Below, piece by piece: positions 18,767 to 27,490 of a stretch of 64,000 bases of DNA. The notes beneath the pieces are model-generated. The model was not told the DNA's origin. It ran no database searches and worked only from the letters and a program-made list of their open reading frames with translations. Position numbers and translations under genes: made by a program. How positions within the stretch are numbered: the first letter of the stretch is position 1; every line of letters starts with the position of its first letter. Source of the DNA: Pyxidicoccus parkwaysis (GTDB lineage Bacteria; Myxococcota; Myxococcia; Myxococcales; Myxococcaceae); contig NZ_CP071090.1 in NCBI RefSeq assembly GCF_017301735.1, positions 4,888,001 through 4,952,000 on the forward strand. The letters run 5' to 3'.

Positions 18767-20377
18767 ATGCATTTCGAGCTGGCCTTCGTGCTGCTCTTCT
18801 CCATCGCGACGGCGGTGGCGATTGCGGCGCGCTACTTCAAGTTTCCGTACACGGTTGCGCTGGTGTTGGCGGGCCTGGGCATCGGCATCGTGCATGCCTT
18901 CGAGCCGCCACACCTGACGAAGGAACTGCTGTTCGCGGTCATCCTGCCGGGCCTGCTGTTCGAGGCGGCCTTCCACGTCGACTTCCGCAAGTTCTGGAAG
19001 AACAAGCTGGCCATCACTTCGATGGCGATACCGGGCGTGGTGGCGTCCATGGGGCTCACCGCGCTGCTGCTCTCCCCGGCGATGCGGGGGATGAACGCGC
19101 TGGAGGGCTTCGGCCTCATCCACGCGATGGTGTTCGCCTCGCTCATCGTGTCCACGGACCCCATCGCGGTGGTGGGCCTGTTCAAGGCCCTGGGCGCCCC
19201 CAAGCGGCTGGCCATCCTGGTGGAGGGAGAGAGCCTGCTCAACGACGGCACCTCCGTGGTGCTGTTCACGCTGGTGGTGGGCGTGGCCAGCGGCCAGGAG
19301 TTCACGGTGGGCGGCGCGGTGATGGACTTCATCAAGGTCGCCGGCATGGGCGCCTTCATCGGCGTGGCGGTGGGCTTCGCGGTGGCGAAGGTCATCCTGC
19401 GCGTGGAAGACGCCATGGTGGAGATCACCTGCACGGTCATCGCCGCGTACGGGTCTTTCGTGGTGGCGGAGCACTTCCACTACTCGGGCGTCATCGCGAC
19501 GGTGGTGGCCGGCATGCTGTGCGGCAACTGGGCGGCGCAGGAGGGCATGGGGCCCACCACGCGCATCGCGGTGGAGAGCTTCTGGGAGTATCTGGCCTTC
19601 GCCCTCAACTCGGTGGTGTTCCTGCTCATCGGCCTGGAGGTGCAGCTCACGTCGCTGCTCGCGTCGTGGCTGCCCATCCTGCTGGCGTACGCGGCGGTGG
19701 TGCTGGGCCGCGCGGTGGTCGTCTACGGCGTGTCGGGCCTGCTGCGGCTCACGTCGGAGCGCATGCCGTGGAAGTGGAGCGCGGTGCTCACCTGGAGCGG
19801 CCTGCGCGGCGCGGTGTCCATGGTGCTGGTGCTGGGCCTCCCGGAAGACTTCGTCCACCGCGAGCTGCTGGTGAACATGACGTTCGGCGTGGTGGTGCTG
19901 TCCATCATCGTCCAGGGCCTCACCATGGCGCCGGTGCTCAAGAAGCTGGGCATCACCGGTCTCAAGGACGTCTACCAGGAGCAGTACGAGCTGGCCCGGG
20001 GTCGGCTGGGTGCCATCCACGCGGCGCTCGCGGCCCTGGAGGCCATGCGCCGCGGGCGAGAGATTCCTGTGGACGTGCTGGAGCCCATGGAGCGCGACTA
20101 CCAGCAGAAGGCCCAGGCGGTGGAGCAGGAGTTGGCCATGCTCAAGCAGCAGTCCACCCGCTTCCAAGATGAGGAGCAGCAGGAGGCCATCCGCCGCGTC
20201 CTCATCGTGGAGAAGGATGCCCTCTTCAGCGCCTACCAGAAGGGCACGCTCAACAAGGAGGTCTTCGAGCACCTCACCGCGGAGCTGGACGAACGCATCG
20301 CCAAGGCGAAGGACGCGGAGGCCCACGTGCCCTCGGAGGACGCCCACACGCCGCCCCCGAAAGCGTTGGCCTCCTGA
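18767..20377 (+). CDS. Na+/H+ antiporter (CPA1 family)
   Basis: The 536-residue protein has about 12 membrane helices. Conserved CPA1 elements are visible: ILPGLLFEAAFHVDF near residue 60, the ion-binding STDPIAVVGLFKALGAPKRL at about 130 with the essential Asp, and VEGESLLNDGTSVVLFTLVV. After the last helix a charged tail of about 120 residues (QQKAQAVEQELAMLKQQSTR onward) looks alpha-helical and may regulate the transporter. Starting at ATG 18767 gives the usual first helix; the frame extends upstream without a credible protein. It exchanges Na+ or K+ for H+ at the inner membrane for pH and salt homeostasis. Confidence 0.9.
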   Translation: MHFELAFVLLFSIATAVAIAARYFKFPYTVALVLAGLGIGIVHAFEPPHLTKELLFAVILPGLLFEAAFHVDFRKFWKNKLAITSMAIPGVVASMGLTALLLSPAMRGMNALEGFGLIHAMVFASLIVSTDPIAVVGLFKALGAPKRLAILVEGESLLNDGTSVVLFTLVVGVASGQEFTVGGAVMDFIKVAGMGAFIGVAVGFAVAKVILRVEDAMVEITCTVIAAYGSFVVAEHFHYSGVIATVVAGMLCGNWAAQEGMGPTTRIAVESFWEYLAFALNSVVFLLIGLEVQLTSLLASWLPILLAYAAVVLGRAVVVYGVSGLLRLTSERMPWKWSAVLTWSGLRGAVSMVLVLGLPEDFVHRELLVNMTFGVVVLSIIVQGLTMAPVLKKLGITGLKDVYQEQYELARGRLGAIHAALAALEAMRRGREIPVDVLEPMERDYQQKAQAVEQELAMLKQQSTRFQDEEQQEAIRRVLIVEKDALFSAYQKGTLNKEVFEHLTAELDERIAKAKDAEAHVPSEDAHTPPPKALAS

Positions 20378-20382
20378 GAAGG

Positions 20383-20448
20383 GTTACCCGCTACGCCCTG
20401 GTTGTAGACATCGCAGAGCTCCAGGTATTCATCGCTGTCGATGTCCAG
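20383..20448 (-). pseudogene. Duplicated 3' scrap of the membrane protein gene at 14632-15132
   Basis: The sequence repeats 14624-14713 almost exactly but lacks 23 bp. The missing block is bounded in the original by the direct repeat GCCCTGG, and one copy of that repeat remains, as expected for slippage or recombination. It lies 5 bp after the antiporter stop. Confidence 0.85.
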
Positions 20449-20568
20449 GCTGTCGTGGAGCAGGATTGGCTGTACTCACATGCATCTAAAAAGCATCAAA
20501 CATACGATAACTCTTCTAACGTCTTGCTCAGGTGGGCACTGCTTTTGAGTGTGGAAACCGACCGGGTG

Positions 20569-20949
20569 TCAGGGCATCCGCTCGACCCATTGGGCGCGTG
20601 AAGGGCCCGGCTCGAAGGGATCGCCGAAGTATTGGGTCTCTCGGGCCACTTTCCCCTCGCGGAATTCCATGATGCTCACGGTGTAGGACGGTCGCCCGTC
20701 ATAGGTCAGGACGTATTCAGTGACCCAGAGGTCGCCAGCGCCGGTGATCCGCCGTACGGTGAAGCGTTTCCGGTTCGGCTGCGCGGCGCGAGACGACAGA
20801 ATGTTCTGCCGTCCGCGAATGCGCTCGCCTGATTGCGGATATTCGAGCAGCGCGTCCTCTCGATAAATCTGGTGCTCGCCTTCGAAGTCGTTCGCGTCGG
20901 AAGCGGCCCAGTGGCGCTCCAGCGCCGCTCGGATCTCCTGGTCTTCCAT
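20569..20949 (-). CDS. SnoaL/NTF2-like protein (intact copy)
   Basis: The 126-residue protein starts with MEDQEIRAALERHWAASDAN and continues through FEGEHQIYREDALLEYPQSG to a C-terminal REGKVARETQYFGDPFEPGP, the standard SnoaL-like polyketide-cyclase/NTF2 pattern. The R-E-T-Q-Y-F-G-D/P-F block is typical of small stand-alone members. ATG 20949 is preceded by AAGGAG. There is no signal peptide, so it acts in the cytoplasm. A decayed copy of its 3' half lies at 7313-7501. The reaction or ligand cannot be told from sequence. Confidence 0.8.
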   Translation of the reverse strand: MEDQEIRAALERHWAASDANDFEGEHQIYREDALLEYPQSGERIRGRQNILSSRAAQPNRKRFTVRRITGAGDLWVTEYVLTYDGRPSYTVSIMEFREGKVARETQYFGDPFEPGPSRAQWVERMP

Positions 20950-21129
20950 ACCCAATCTCCTTGCTCGTCGCGAACGACGTTGTGCCACCGCACATCCACG
21001 ACCCCTGATTGACGCCGTTGCGGTCCACGAAGGGCCCGGCGGGCCAGGTGGAGCGGCAGACACGCACGCCGGGGCCCGTGCAGGAGGCCCCGGCGGTGGG
21101 ATTCGACGCTTCAGCGACGGGAGGCGGAC

Positions 21130-22383
21130 TTACGGGGCGCGGTCCGGATTCACGGCGAGGCAGGGCTCCATCTTCTCGGGGGCAACGAGGAAAGTCTCCT
21201 CGCGACCCAGGGACCGGGACATGCCCGGCGCGGCGAAGCCAATCTGGCCGCCGCCGTCGTACACCAGGGCCGCCCAGTCGTTCTGCGACACGGGGAACAC
21301 ATCCGTCGCGACGCCGTTGCGGTTGAAGTCCAGCGCATAGGGGTTGAAGTCGTATTGGCGGTTGTTGTTGAAGTCGACGAAGTCGGTTGCGGAGAACATA
21401 GCCACCTGGGCGCCGTTGAAGCGCAGCCCGTAGATCTTGCCCAGGTCCTGCTCGGTGGTCGGGGCGACGGGCGCGAACGCGGTGAGATCGTTGACGGCCG
21501 CCTCGTTGACGGCAGCCACCTGCACACGCGAGTAGTCGAGCGACCCAACCTTGTTGTTCAGTTCGAATCCATAGAACTGGTATTCGTAGTTCATGATGCT
21601 CAGGTAGTTGGGCTTGTAGTTGTTGTCGTCATTGCCACCGTGGCGCAGGCCCAGGTTGTGCCCCAGTTCGTGCATGAGGGTGCCGGCAGCCTGTTGCTCG
21701 GTGCCATTGAAAACGGCCACCGTCACCACGAAGTCATGCGCGGGGATGCCGCGAGAGATACCGCTGGAGAAGCCCCCGTCGTATTGGTTCGCGAACACCA
21801 TGTAGTGAAAGTAGGGCGCGCGGGCGGCGGCGAAGTACTTCGCCTTGATGACGTCGAAGTCCGTCCACACGGGGCTCAGGTTCATGTCCGCGTCCGCGGC
21901 GGCGATCTGCTGATCCACCACCAGGTGCAGCGTGATGCCTGTGGTCCCATCTGGATTGCTCACCGGCGCGCTGGCGAAAGCCGTGACGACCTTGTCCAGC
22001 ACGGCCTGGCTGGGCCTGAGGTTGGGATAGTAGTCCACCTCCACGAAGACGTCCTTCTTGCGCGCGTTGGCGCCGAGGGCGCTCAGATCCAAGCCGCCGA
22101 AGCCGAACGTCTCTACGTAGTCGCTGAGGCGGTCCCCATCCGTGTCAGCCTTGTTGGGGTCGGTGCCCAACACAGCCTCCACGATGTCACAGATGCCGTC
22201 ACGGTCCGTATCCAGTGAGGTCAGGAGGCAGCCGGCAGGGAGCGGGAGAGGCACAGCATCCGCCACCAGCTCATCCTGACGGGTGCTGTGCTGTGCCACG
22301 TCCGGAGGGGATACGTCACCACAGGCGCTCAAACCAAGAAATGCCAGGGAAGCCGTCAGCAGACGGCCATGGAACTTTGACAT
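21130..22383 (-). CDS. Metzincin-type zinc protease lipoprotein with Ca-binding repeats
   Basis: A lipoprotein signal (LLTASLAFLGLSAC) leads to a thrombospondin type 3-like calcium motif (DTDRDGICDIVEAVLGTDPN, then KADTDGDRLSDYVE, about residues 48-83). The catalytic part has HELGHNLGLRHGG (HExxHxxGxxH zinc site near residue 245) and a Met-turn candidate YLSIMNYEYQFYG. A second Asp/Asn-rich stretch (DFNNNRQYDFNPYALDFNRN) probably binds calcium too. ATG 22383 is preceded by GAGGAAAA. It is presumably an extracellular, lipid-anchored protease; the exact peptidase family is not certain. Confidence 0.83.
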   Translation of the reverse strand: MSKFHGRLLTASLAFLGLSACGDVSPPDVAQHSTRQDELVADAVPLPLPAGCLLTSLDTDRDGICDIVEAVLGTDPNKADTDGDRLSDYVETFGFGGLDLSALGANARKKDVFVEVDYYPNLRPSQAVLDKVVTAFASAPVSNPDGTTGITLHLVVDQQIAAADADMNLSPVWTDFDVIKAKYFAAARAPYFHYMVFANQYDGGFSSGISRGIPAHDFVVTVAVFNGTEQQAAGTLMHELGHNLGLRHGGNDDNNYKPNYLSIMNYEYQFYGFELNNKVGSLDYSRVQVAAVNEAAVNDLTAFAPVAPTTEQDLGKIYGLRFNGAQVAMFSATDFVDFNNNRQYDFNPYALDFNRNGVATDVFPVSQNDWAALVYDGGGQIGFAAPGMSRSLGREETFLVAPEKMEPCLAVNPDRAP

Positions 22384-22402
22384 AATTTTCCTCTGCTTCA
22401 AA

Positions 22403-22421
22403 GATTGGCATTGCGCCAATC
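22403..22421. promoter_or_regulatory. Short palindrome upstream of the metzincin gene
   Basis: GATTGGC and GCCAATC flank 5 bases, 20 bp before the start codon. It could be an operator or a hairpin in the leader. Confidence 0.3.
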
Positions 22422-22627
22422 GCCACCATTATCACTGAGCGTGCATGGAATTGATACATGTATTGAGTGGACTGAGTCGATTTCGGCCGTCCTGCTCATG
22501 TCCGACCAGAAACACTGAAAAAAGACATGCAGGCCGTCGCACCGAGTTCTGGACGCGCGCAATCCACACAAAATTGACGTGCCAATCTTCGGCTCCTTTG
22601 CACGGCCTCTTCTCGAATTCTCGAATG

Positions 22628-23746
22628 TCACGCACACGTCTGCACAATCGGAGCGGACGCGTGCCGCCGCTGCCAGAAGACCTCGCCCATCCAGCGCCGT
22701 TCCTGCGCGTAGTGAGCCTGACGTGCGTCCAGGTAGCCGGAGAACTCCTCCTCCCGCTCCCGTGCGTAGTCCTCCAGCGCCTCCCGCTCCCCTCGCAGCG
22801 AGGCCAACAGCGCGCGTGCCGCCGCCTGCCCCGTGCGCAGCCCCTTGACGATGCCACTCGAGGACAGTGGATCCCACATGGCCGCCGCATCCCCCACGGC
22901 CGCCCAGCCTTCTCCGGCCGCGCGCTCCAGGCGGCTCGTCTCGCAGGGGCGGACATGCAACCGCTGCACCGTCGGCGGCCCTTCCAGCCCCCGCGTCAGG
23001 TGACGGGTCCGGGCCAGCAGCGCGCTCCACCCGGCGGGGCGCAGCGCGTTGTGGCGCTCCAGCACATCCACGTCGCTCATCAGGGTGAAGATGATGCGCC
23101 CCTGCGGCAGGGGCGCCGTGTACCACCAGCCCATGGGGGTGGCCTCCACCCGGAGCAGGTGCTCCTCGTGGCTCGGCGGCCTGTCCACGACGGCCGACAC
23201 GCTGCAGAGCAGGTCATGGTTCTGCCGCCGCACGCCGCGGTATCGCGCCACCTGCGCCGAGCGTCCCGTTGCATCCACCAACACCGCGCAGTGCAACGTC
23301 CTCGGGCCCTCGGGCGTGTTGAGCTGGAGCCGCCACCCGCCCTCCTCTCGCTCCAGGTGGGTGACGCAGGCGTTCCTCCACAGCTCCACGCCCTGGGACT
23401 GCGCGTGGCGCGCCAGCAGGCCGTCCAACTGCCGGCGCGCCACGTGCCAGCCCTGGCCGTAGGGGTTGGTGAGAAAGGAGTGGTGGTGGGGTTCCTCCGA
23501 GCCCCAGGTGGATTCCAGGCCGTACGAGGCCAGGAAGCCCTCCGTCTCCAACGGTTCAGGGGCGAGCCACCGGCTCAGCTCGGCGAACGCCACCGGGGAG
23601 AGTGTCTCCCCAGGGCGCCAGGGCGAGTAGTCCGTGCGCTCCAGCACGCAGGTGGACACCCCTGCCCTCACCAGGGTCAGCGCGGCGCTCAGCCCGGCGA
23701 CGCCGCCGCCCACCACCACGGCTGTGCAGGTGGCTCGCCCGTCCAT
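22628..23746 (-). CDS. LodB-like FAD-dependent maturase
   Basis: The 372-residue flavoprotein starts with TAVVVGGGVAGLSAALTLVR (FAD Rossmann motif near residues 8-27) and has SPWRPGETLSP, SYGLESTWGSEEPHHHSF, NPYGQGWHVARRQLDGLLAR and the second FAD motif WAAVGDAAAMWDPLSSSGI. The order matches LodB/GoxB proteins, relatives of tryptophan halogenases that help build the cysteine tryptophylquinone cofactor of LodA-type oxidases. The ATG shares one base with the LodA stop (TGATG), so both were one transcript. Since LodA here is decayed, the enzyme may have no partner. Halogenase activity is unlikely: the usual WxWxIP motif is absent. Confidence 0.72.
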   Translation of the reverse strand: MDGRATCTAVVVGGGVAGLSAALTLVRAGVSTCVLERTDYSPWRPGETLSPVAFAELSRWLAPEPLETEGFLASYGLESTWGSEEPHHHSFLTNPYGQGWHVARRQLDGLLARHAQSQGVELWRNACVTHLEREEGGWRLQLNTPEGPRTLHCAVLVDATGRSAQVARYRGVRRQNHDLLCSVSAVVDRPPSHEEHLLRVEATPMGWWYTAPLPQGRIIFTLMSDVDVLERHNALRPAGWSALLARTRHLTRGLEGPPTVQRLHVRPCETSRLERAAGEGWAAVGDAAAMWDPLSSSGIVKGLRTGQAAARALLASLRGEREALEDYAREREEEFSGYLDARQAHYAQERRWMGEVFWQRRHASAPIVQTCA

Positions 23747-24992
23747 CACTTGCTCCGCTCCTGCGACTCGAAGAAGAGCTCGCCCTCCTGGAGGACGAAG
23801 CCCAGGCTCGACCACTTCTGCTGCATCTGGAGGAAGAAGGGGCCTCCCACCGAGCTCTCCATCGCGGCCCGGTCCGGCCCCTCGGCGGTGATGGCCTGGG
23901 GAATGGCCTGGGCCGCCGCCGCATCCCAGTCCTCCACGAACTCACCCGCGGCCCAGCGCTCGAGCACCGCGTACTGCACGCGCGTGAGGGTCATGAAGTA
24001 GTCCGGTCCGGGCTGCTTCTCCAGGTCCGAGTACCTGTCTCCCAGCCCCTTGGGCATGAGCAGGGGCTCGTTGCCGGTGTTGTTGTTGGGGTTGCGCATG
24101 TAGCCGAAGATCGTCCTGCGCATGCGCCTGCCTCGGCTGGAGGACACCGAGCCAAGGTCCTGCTCCACACCCGCGAGGCTCCCATGGAAGGACTTGGAGG
24201 CTTCGGGGTTGTGCACCTGGCGCTGCTGCAGGGCCCGCTCGAGCAGCGGGTAGACCTCGTGGAGGAAGGAGGGCTTGTAGCTCTTGAATTTGCTCTCCTG
24301 CGCGTCCCAATCCGCCCGCTGTGCCGCGAGCCGCGCGAAGAGCCCCTGGGAGAAGAGGCCATCGCTGCTCGAGAGCTTCACCTCCTGGGGGAAGCGCACG
24401 GCCACGTCCCACAGGGTGTCCAGCAGGCGGACGGTGATGCCCACCGAGGGCGCGAAGTCGGGCGGCCCCACCAGGACCCAGGCCCCGGTGTCCCCCTCCA
24501 GCTTCACTACCTGCGTCTTGCCGTCCACCACACAGGTGACCTCGGCCGACACCGGCCCGTCCGCCATGTCGTCGAACCAGTGGTCGTTGTTCACGTAGTT
24601 GTTGATGAGGGTGCCGGGCTTCGTCGTCTGGGCCTCGCCGGCCCCGCCGAGCACGAGCAGGTGGCCATTCTCATCCGTGCGCAGCTCTCCCAGGGACTTG
24701 ATGGGGATGTGGCTCTTGGTGTTGGTGAAGGGGACCGGCGGGGTGTTGCGGCCCGAGATGGACTTCTCGCCCGGGTCGATGACGAGCTGCCACTCCCGGT
24801 TCGCTGCGGCCACGTGGCTGTTGCGCAGCCGGTTCGCCGTGTCATTCACGCCCGGCTCGGTCTCCGGCCCCTTCCATTGGCCATTCGCTCCGTCCTGCCC
24901 GTCGAACTTGAAGAAGGCGGCTTTGCGGTTGGCCAGGTGCGCCTTCCAGGTGACCTGGGTGATGCCCTGGCTGCCAGCGGTCACCTCGCGCA
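23746..24992 (-). pseudogene. LodA-like quinoprotein oxidase, 5'-truncated and lacking the cofactor region
   Basis: About 415 residues remain, beginning LREVTAGSQGITQVTWKAHL and continuing ANRKAAFFKFDGQ, GTLINNYVNNDHWFDDMADG, VSAEVTCVVDG and MTLTRVQYAVLERWAAGEF, all typical of the LodA/GoxA family (amino-acid oxidases with a CTQ cofactor). The normal N-terminal 60-100 residues are missing and the frame runs into antisense sequence of the MBL gene. At the C end the Cys expected before VGGPFF is Ser, and the segment that should follow, with the cofactor Trp, is absent: GGPFFLQ joins directly to QKWSSLGFV. It cannot form CTQ as I understand the family. Frame is otherwise intact, so decay is recent. 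Confidence 0.65.
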
Positions 24993-24995
24993 AGG

Positions 24996-25513
24996 AAGGG
25001 AACGTGGTCTTCGACCCGCTCCCGCTGTCCACGCATGATGCCGCGCACCTGCGCTCGCTCGGTGGGGTGACCTGGGTCGCGCTGACCAACTCGGAGCACG
25101 TGCGCGCCACGCGGGAGCTGGTGGCGGACTTCGGTGCGAAAATCGCCGGCCCCCGCGCCGAGTCCAATACCTTTCCCCTGAAATGCGACCGGTGGCTCGC
25201 CAACGGCGAGACGCTCGTCCCCGGCTTGGAAGCCCTGGAGCTGCACGGCTCCAAGACGCCCGGAGAGCTGGCCTTTCTCCTCGAGGACACGACGCTGCTG
25301 ACGGGAGACCTCCTTCGCGGCCATATGGGCGGCCGGCTCAACCTCCTGCCGGACGCGAAGCTGAAGGACGCAGCCCGTGCGCGGGCCTCTGTCCGCGGGC
25401 TGCTGGCCAGGACGCGCATCGACACGGTGTTGGTGGGCGACGGCTGGCCGGTGTTCCTCAGCGGGCGAGCGGCACTGGAGGAGCTGGTGGCCGCGCTGCC
25501 CCAGGACACCTGA
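24996..25513 (+). pseudogene. MBL-fold hydrolase, 5'-truncated
   Basis: From EGNVVFDPLPLSTHDAAHLR the frame reads a metallo-beta-lactamase-like protein (VALTNSEHVRATRELVADFG, LLTGDLLRGHMGGRLNLLPD, RIDTVLVGDGWPVF). Members of this family normally have 30-40 more residues before EGN; here that part is replaced by antisense LodA sequence. An accidental ATG at 24974 could still start translation, so it might be expressed as a short protein. The HxHxDH zinc motif of classical MBL enzymes is not visible, as in other members of this subgroup. Confidence 0.65.
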
Positions 25514-25515
25514 CC

Positions 25516-26640
25516 TCAGAAGGCGGAGTCGGTCTGCGCGTTCCTCGCGCGGATGGCCTCTTCGGTCCTCGGAACGAGGGACTCGAGCCCGGTCCTCACG
25601 GCCTCCGCCTGGACCTGCTCGATGAACGGGCGGAAGCGCTCGTTGTAGGCTCGAAACGCGAGCTCGAAGTCGCAGTCATGCTCTCGCATCGCCTCCGCCA
25701 GCGCGGCCGCGCCATCGATGGCCAACGAGCCCCCCATGCCGGCGGCGGGTGAAGGGCAGTACCCCGCATCTCCCACCAATGCGACCCGGCCTTTCGTCCA
25801 GGAAGGCATTCGTATCTGGCACAGCTTGTCGAAGTAGAAGCTCTTCGAGCTCCGCACCTCTTCGAGCAGCTCCGCCGTCCTCCACCCCACCCCGGCGAAC
25901 TGGTCCGCGATGATGCGTCGCTGCTCCGCCTCATCGCGACGGTCGTACGGGAGCTCCTTGTCGGAAGCGAACGCGAAGATGATGTCCGTGTTGTTCTTGT
26001 AGGCGTTGAGCATCACGGCCTTGCCCGGCACGTTGAACATCTGCGCGGTGTTCCGCTCGATGAGCAACGTGTCCACGATCGTGATCGAGAAGTACTGCTC
26101 GAGAAAATACATGTACCGGGCTTCGTCGCCGAACCAGAGCCTCCGCACGGCGGAGTGAACACCGTCGCAGCCGAACACCAGGTCGAACGTACGTCGTGCG
26201 CCCTTGGCGAACGTGGCCTCGATGCTGTCTTTCGTCTCGCTCAGCGCGGTGATGCTGTCGTCGAAGACGACTTCGATGGAGTCCTTCACGGCGTCGAACA
26301 GCATCTTCAGCAGAACGGTTCGTTCAATCTCGAACGCGTCGTCCGAAGGTGCTTCGCCATCACCTCTCAGCACCAACGAGCGCTCCGTGACATCGCGCTC
26401 GTTCTTTATTTCCCATCGCTGCAGGCTCAAACGATTCGCCCGGATCTGCTCGAAGAGACCCATGCGGCGGACGATGTCGACGGTGTTGCCCTTGATGTCG
26501 ACGGCCGTGCCGCCCGTCCGGAGCCCGCGCGCGACCTCCACGACGGTGACCTCGTAGCCGAGGCGGTTCATCCAAAATGCGGTCGAGAGCCCGGCGAAGC
26601 TCGCGCCGGAGATGAGAACCTTCTTTCCATTCGCGCCCAT
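25516..26640 (-). CDS. FAD-dependent monooxygenase, TetX-like class A
   Basis: The 374-residue protein begins with KVLISGASFAGLSTAFWMNR (FAD motif GASFAG at residues 9-14) and has GTAVDIKGNTVDIVRRMG, the DG motif GCDGVHSAVRR and VALVGDAGYCPSPAAGMGGS (second FAD site). It is a PHBH-fold monooxygenase of the type that hydroxylates aromatic or polyketide-like small molecules, including tetracycline. AAGGAGA precedes the ATG. It is divergent from a TetR regulator with a paired operator between them, a layout typical of an inducible detoxification gene. Confidence 0.85.
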   Translation of the reverse strand: MGANGKKVLISGASFAGLSTAFWMNRLGYEVTVVEVARGLRTGGTAVDIKGNTVDIVRRMGLFEQIRANRLSLQRWEIKNERDVTERSLVLRGDGEAPSDDAFEIERTVLLKMLFDAVKDSIEVVFDDSITALSETKDSIEATFAKGARRTFDLVFGCDGVHSAVRRLWFGDEARYMYFLEQYFSITIVDTLLIERNTAQMFNVPGKAVMLNAYKNNTDIIFAFASDKELPYDRRDEAEQRRIIADQFAGVGWRTAELLEEVRSSKSFYFDKLCQIRMPSWTKGRVALVGDAGYCPSPAAGMGGSLAIDGAAALAEAMREHDCDFELAFRAYNERFRPFIEQVQAEAVRTGLESLVPRTEEAIRARNAQTDSAF

Positions 26641-26690
26641 GGCTTCTCCTTCGGATGGCCGCATTCCGGCGGCCCTCGCGGCACGAATAT

Positions 26691-26735
26691 TATACTCGGT
26701 AAAAATTCCCGCAATGGATTCGTTTACCGAGTATA
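26691..26735. promoter_or_regulatory. Double TetR operator between monooxygenase and regulator
   Basis: TATACTCGGTAAA (26691-26703) and TTTACCGAGTATA (26723-26735) are perfect 13-bp inverted repeats. Each half also contains a near-palindrome (TACTCGGTA / TACCGAGTA), so two dimers could bind, centres 32 bp apart. The site lies in the AT-rich divergent promoter, 51 bp from the monooxygenase start and 47 bp from the regulator start. Confidence 0.8.
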
Positions 26736-26781
26736 GAAATCCATGCCCCCATGCCGGTGGTGCCGCGCTAGAATCCGGTGC

Positions 26782-27399
26782 ATGGGCGAGCGACGCGAGA
26801 GCAAGAAGCGCGAGACCAGGCAGCGAATCTCCGATGTGGCGACGGAGCTCTTCTTCGCGCGGGGCTTCGATGCGGTGACGGTCGACGAGGTCGCGGCCGC
26901 TGCGAACGTCTCCAAGATGACGGTCTTCAACTACTTCGCGCGCAAGGAGGACCTCATGCTCGATCGCCAAGATGACTTGAAGCTGGTCTTCTTTCGCGAG
27001 GCGATTCGCGCGAGGCCGCAAGGGCAATCTCCGATTGCCGAGCTCCGCGCGCTCATGGGCAAGATGAGAGAGCAGAAGCATCCGTTCGCCCGCTTCGACC
27101 GCCATACGGCTGACTTCTGGCGCTTCGTCGCGGCGAGCCCGTCACTCGAGGCGCGGCTCCGTGAGCTCAACGACGAAGCGGCGGAAGGGCTCGCGCTCGA
27201 GCTCGCCGGTCCGACGCCGGATGGCCTGGCGCGGCTCGCGGCCGGGATGATCGTGCTGACGGTGCGCACGGCTCGCCAGGAAGCCGTCCGCGTGTTCGAA
27301 CGCGGAGGCTCCGCGAAGAAGGCGAACGCCGTGTTCTTCGCCTTGATCGACCAGGGCTTCGCGGCCGTTCAAGGAATGACGGCGGCCGACGCCCAATAG
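26782..27399 (+). CDS. TetR/AcrR-family repressor
   Basis: The 205-residue protein has a TetR helix-turn-helix (RQRISDVATELFFARGFDAV, TVDEVAAAANVSKMTVFNYF, ending ARKEDL, residues about 12-60) and a helical ligand domain. It is divergent from the flavin monooxygenase and very likely represses it and itself through the paired operator between them, with a substrate of the monooxygenase as the natural inducer. ATG 26782 is chosen because it begins the usual charged lead before the HTH. Confidence 0.88.
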   Translation: MGERRESKKRETRQRISDVATELFFARGFDAVTVDEVAAAANVSKMTVFNYFARKEDLMLDRQDDLKLVFFREAIRARPQGQSPIAELRALMGKMREQKHPFARFDRHTADFWRFVAASPSLEARLRELNDEAAEGLALELAGPTPDGLARLAAGMIVLTVRTARQEAVRVFERGGSAKKANAVFFALIDQGFAAVQGMTAADAQ

Positions 27400-27490
27400 C
27401 AGCAAAACGAGTAAATATTGCTTAAACAGTTCAGCCCGGTGCTCTAGCCTCCCGTCGTCGCGCCCCATCTCGCGCGCAAGGAGGCTGACG

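Noticed and set aside
22628..23746. Flavin-dependent halogenase
   Set aside because: The WxWxIP motif is missing and the gene overlaps a LodA-like gene, which fits LodB-type maturase better.
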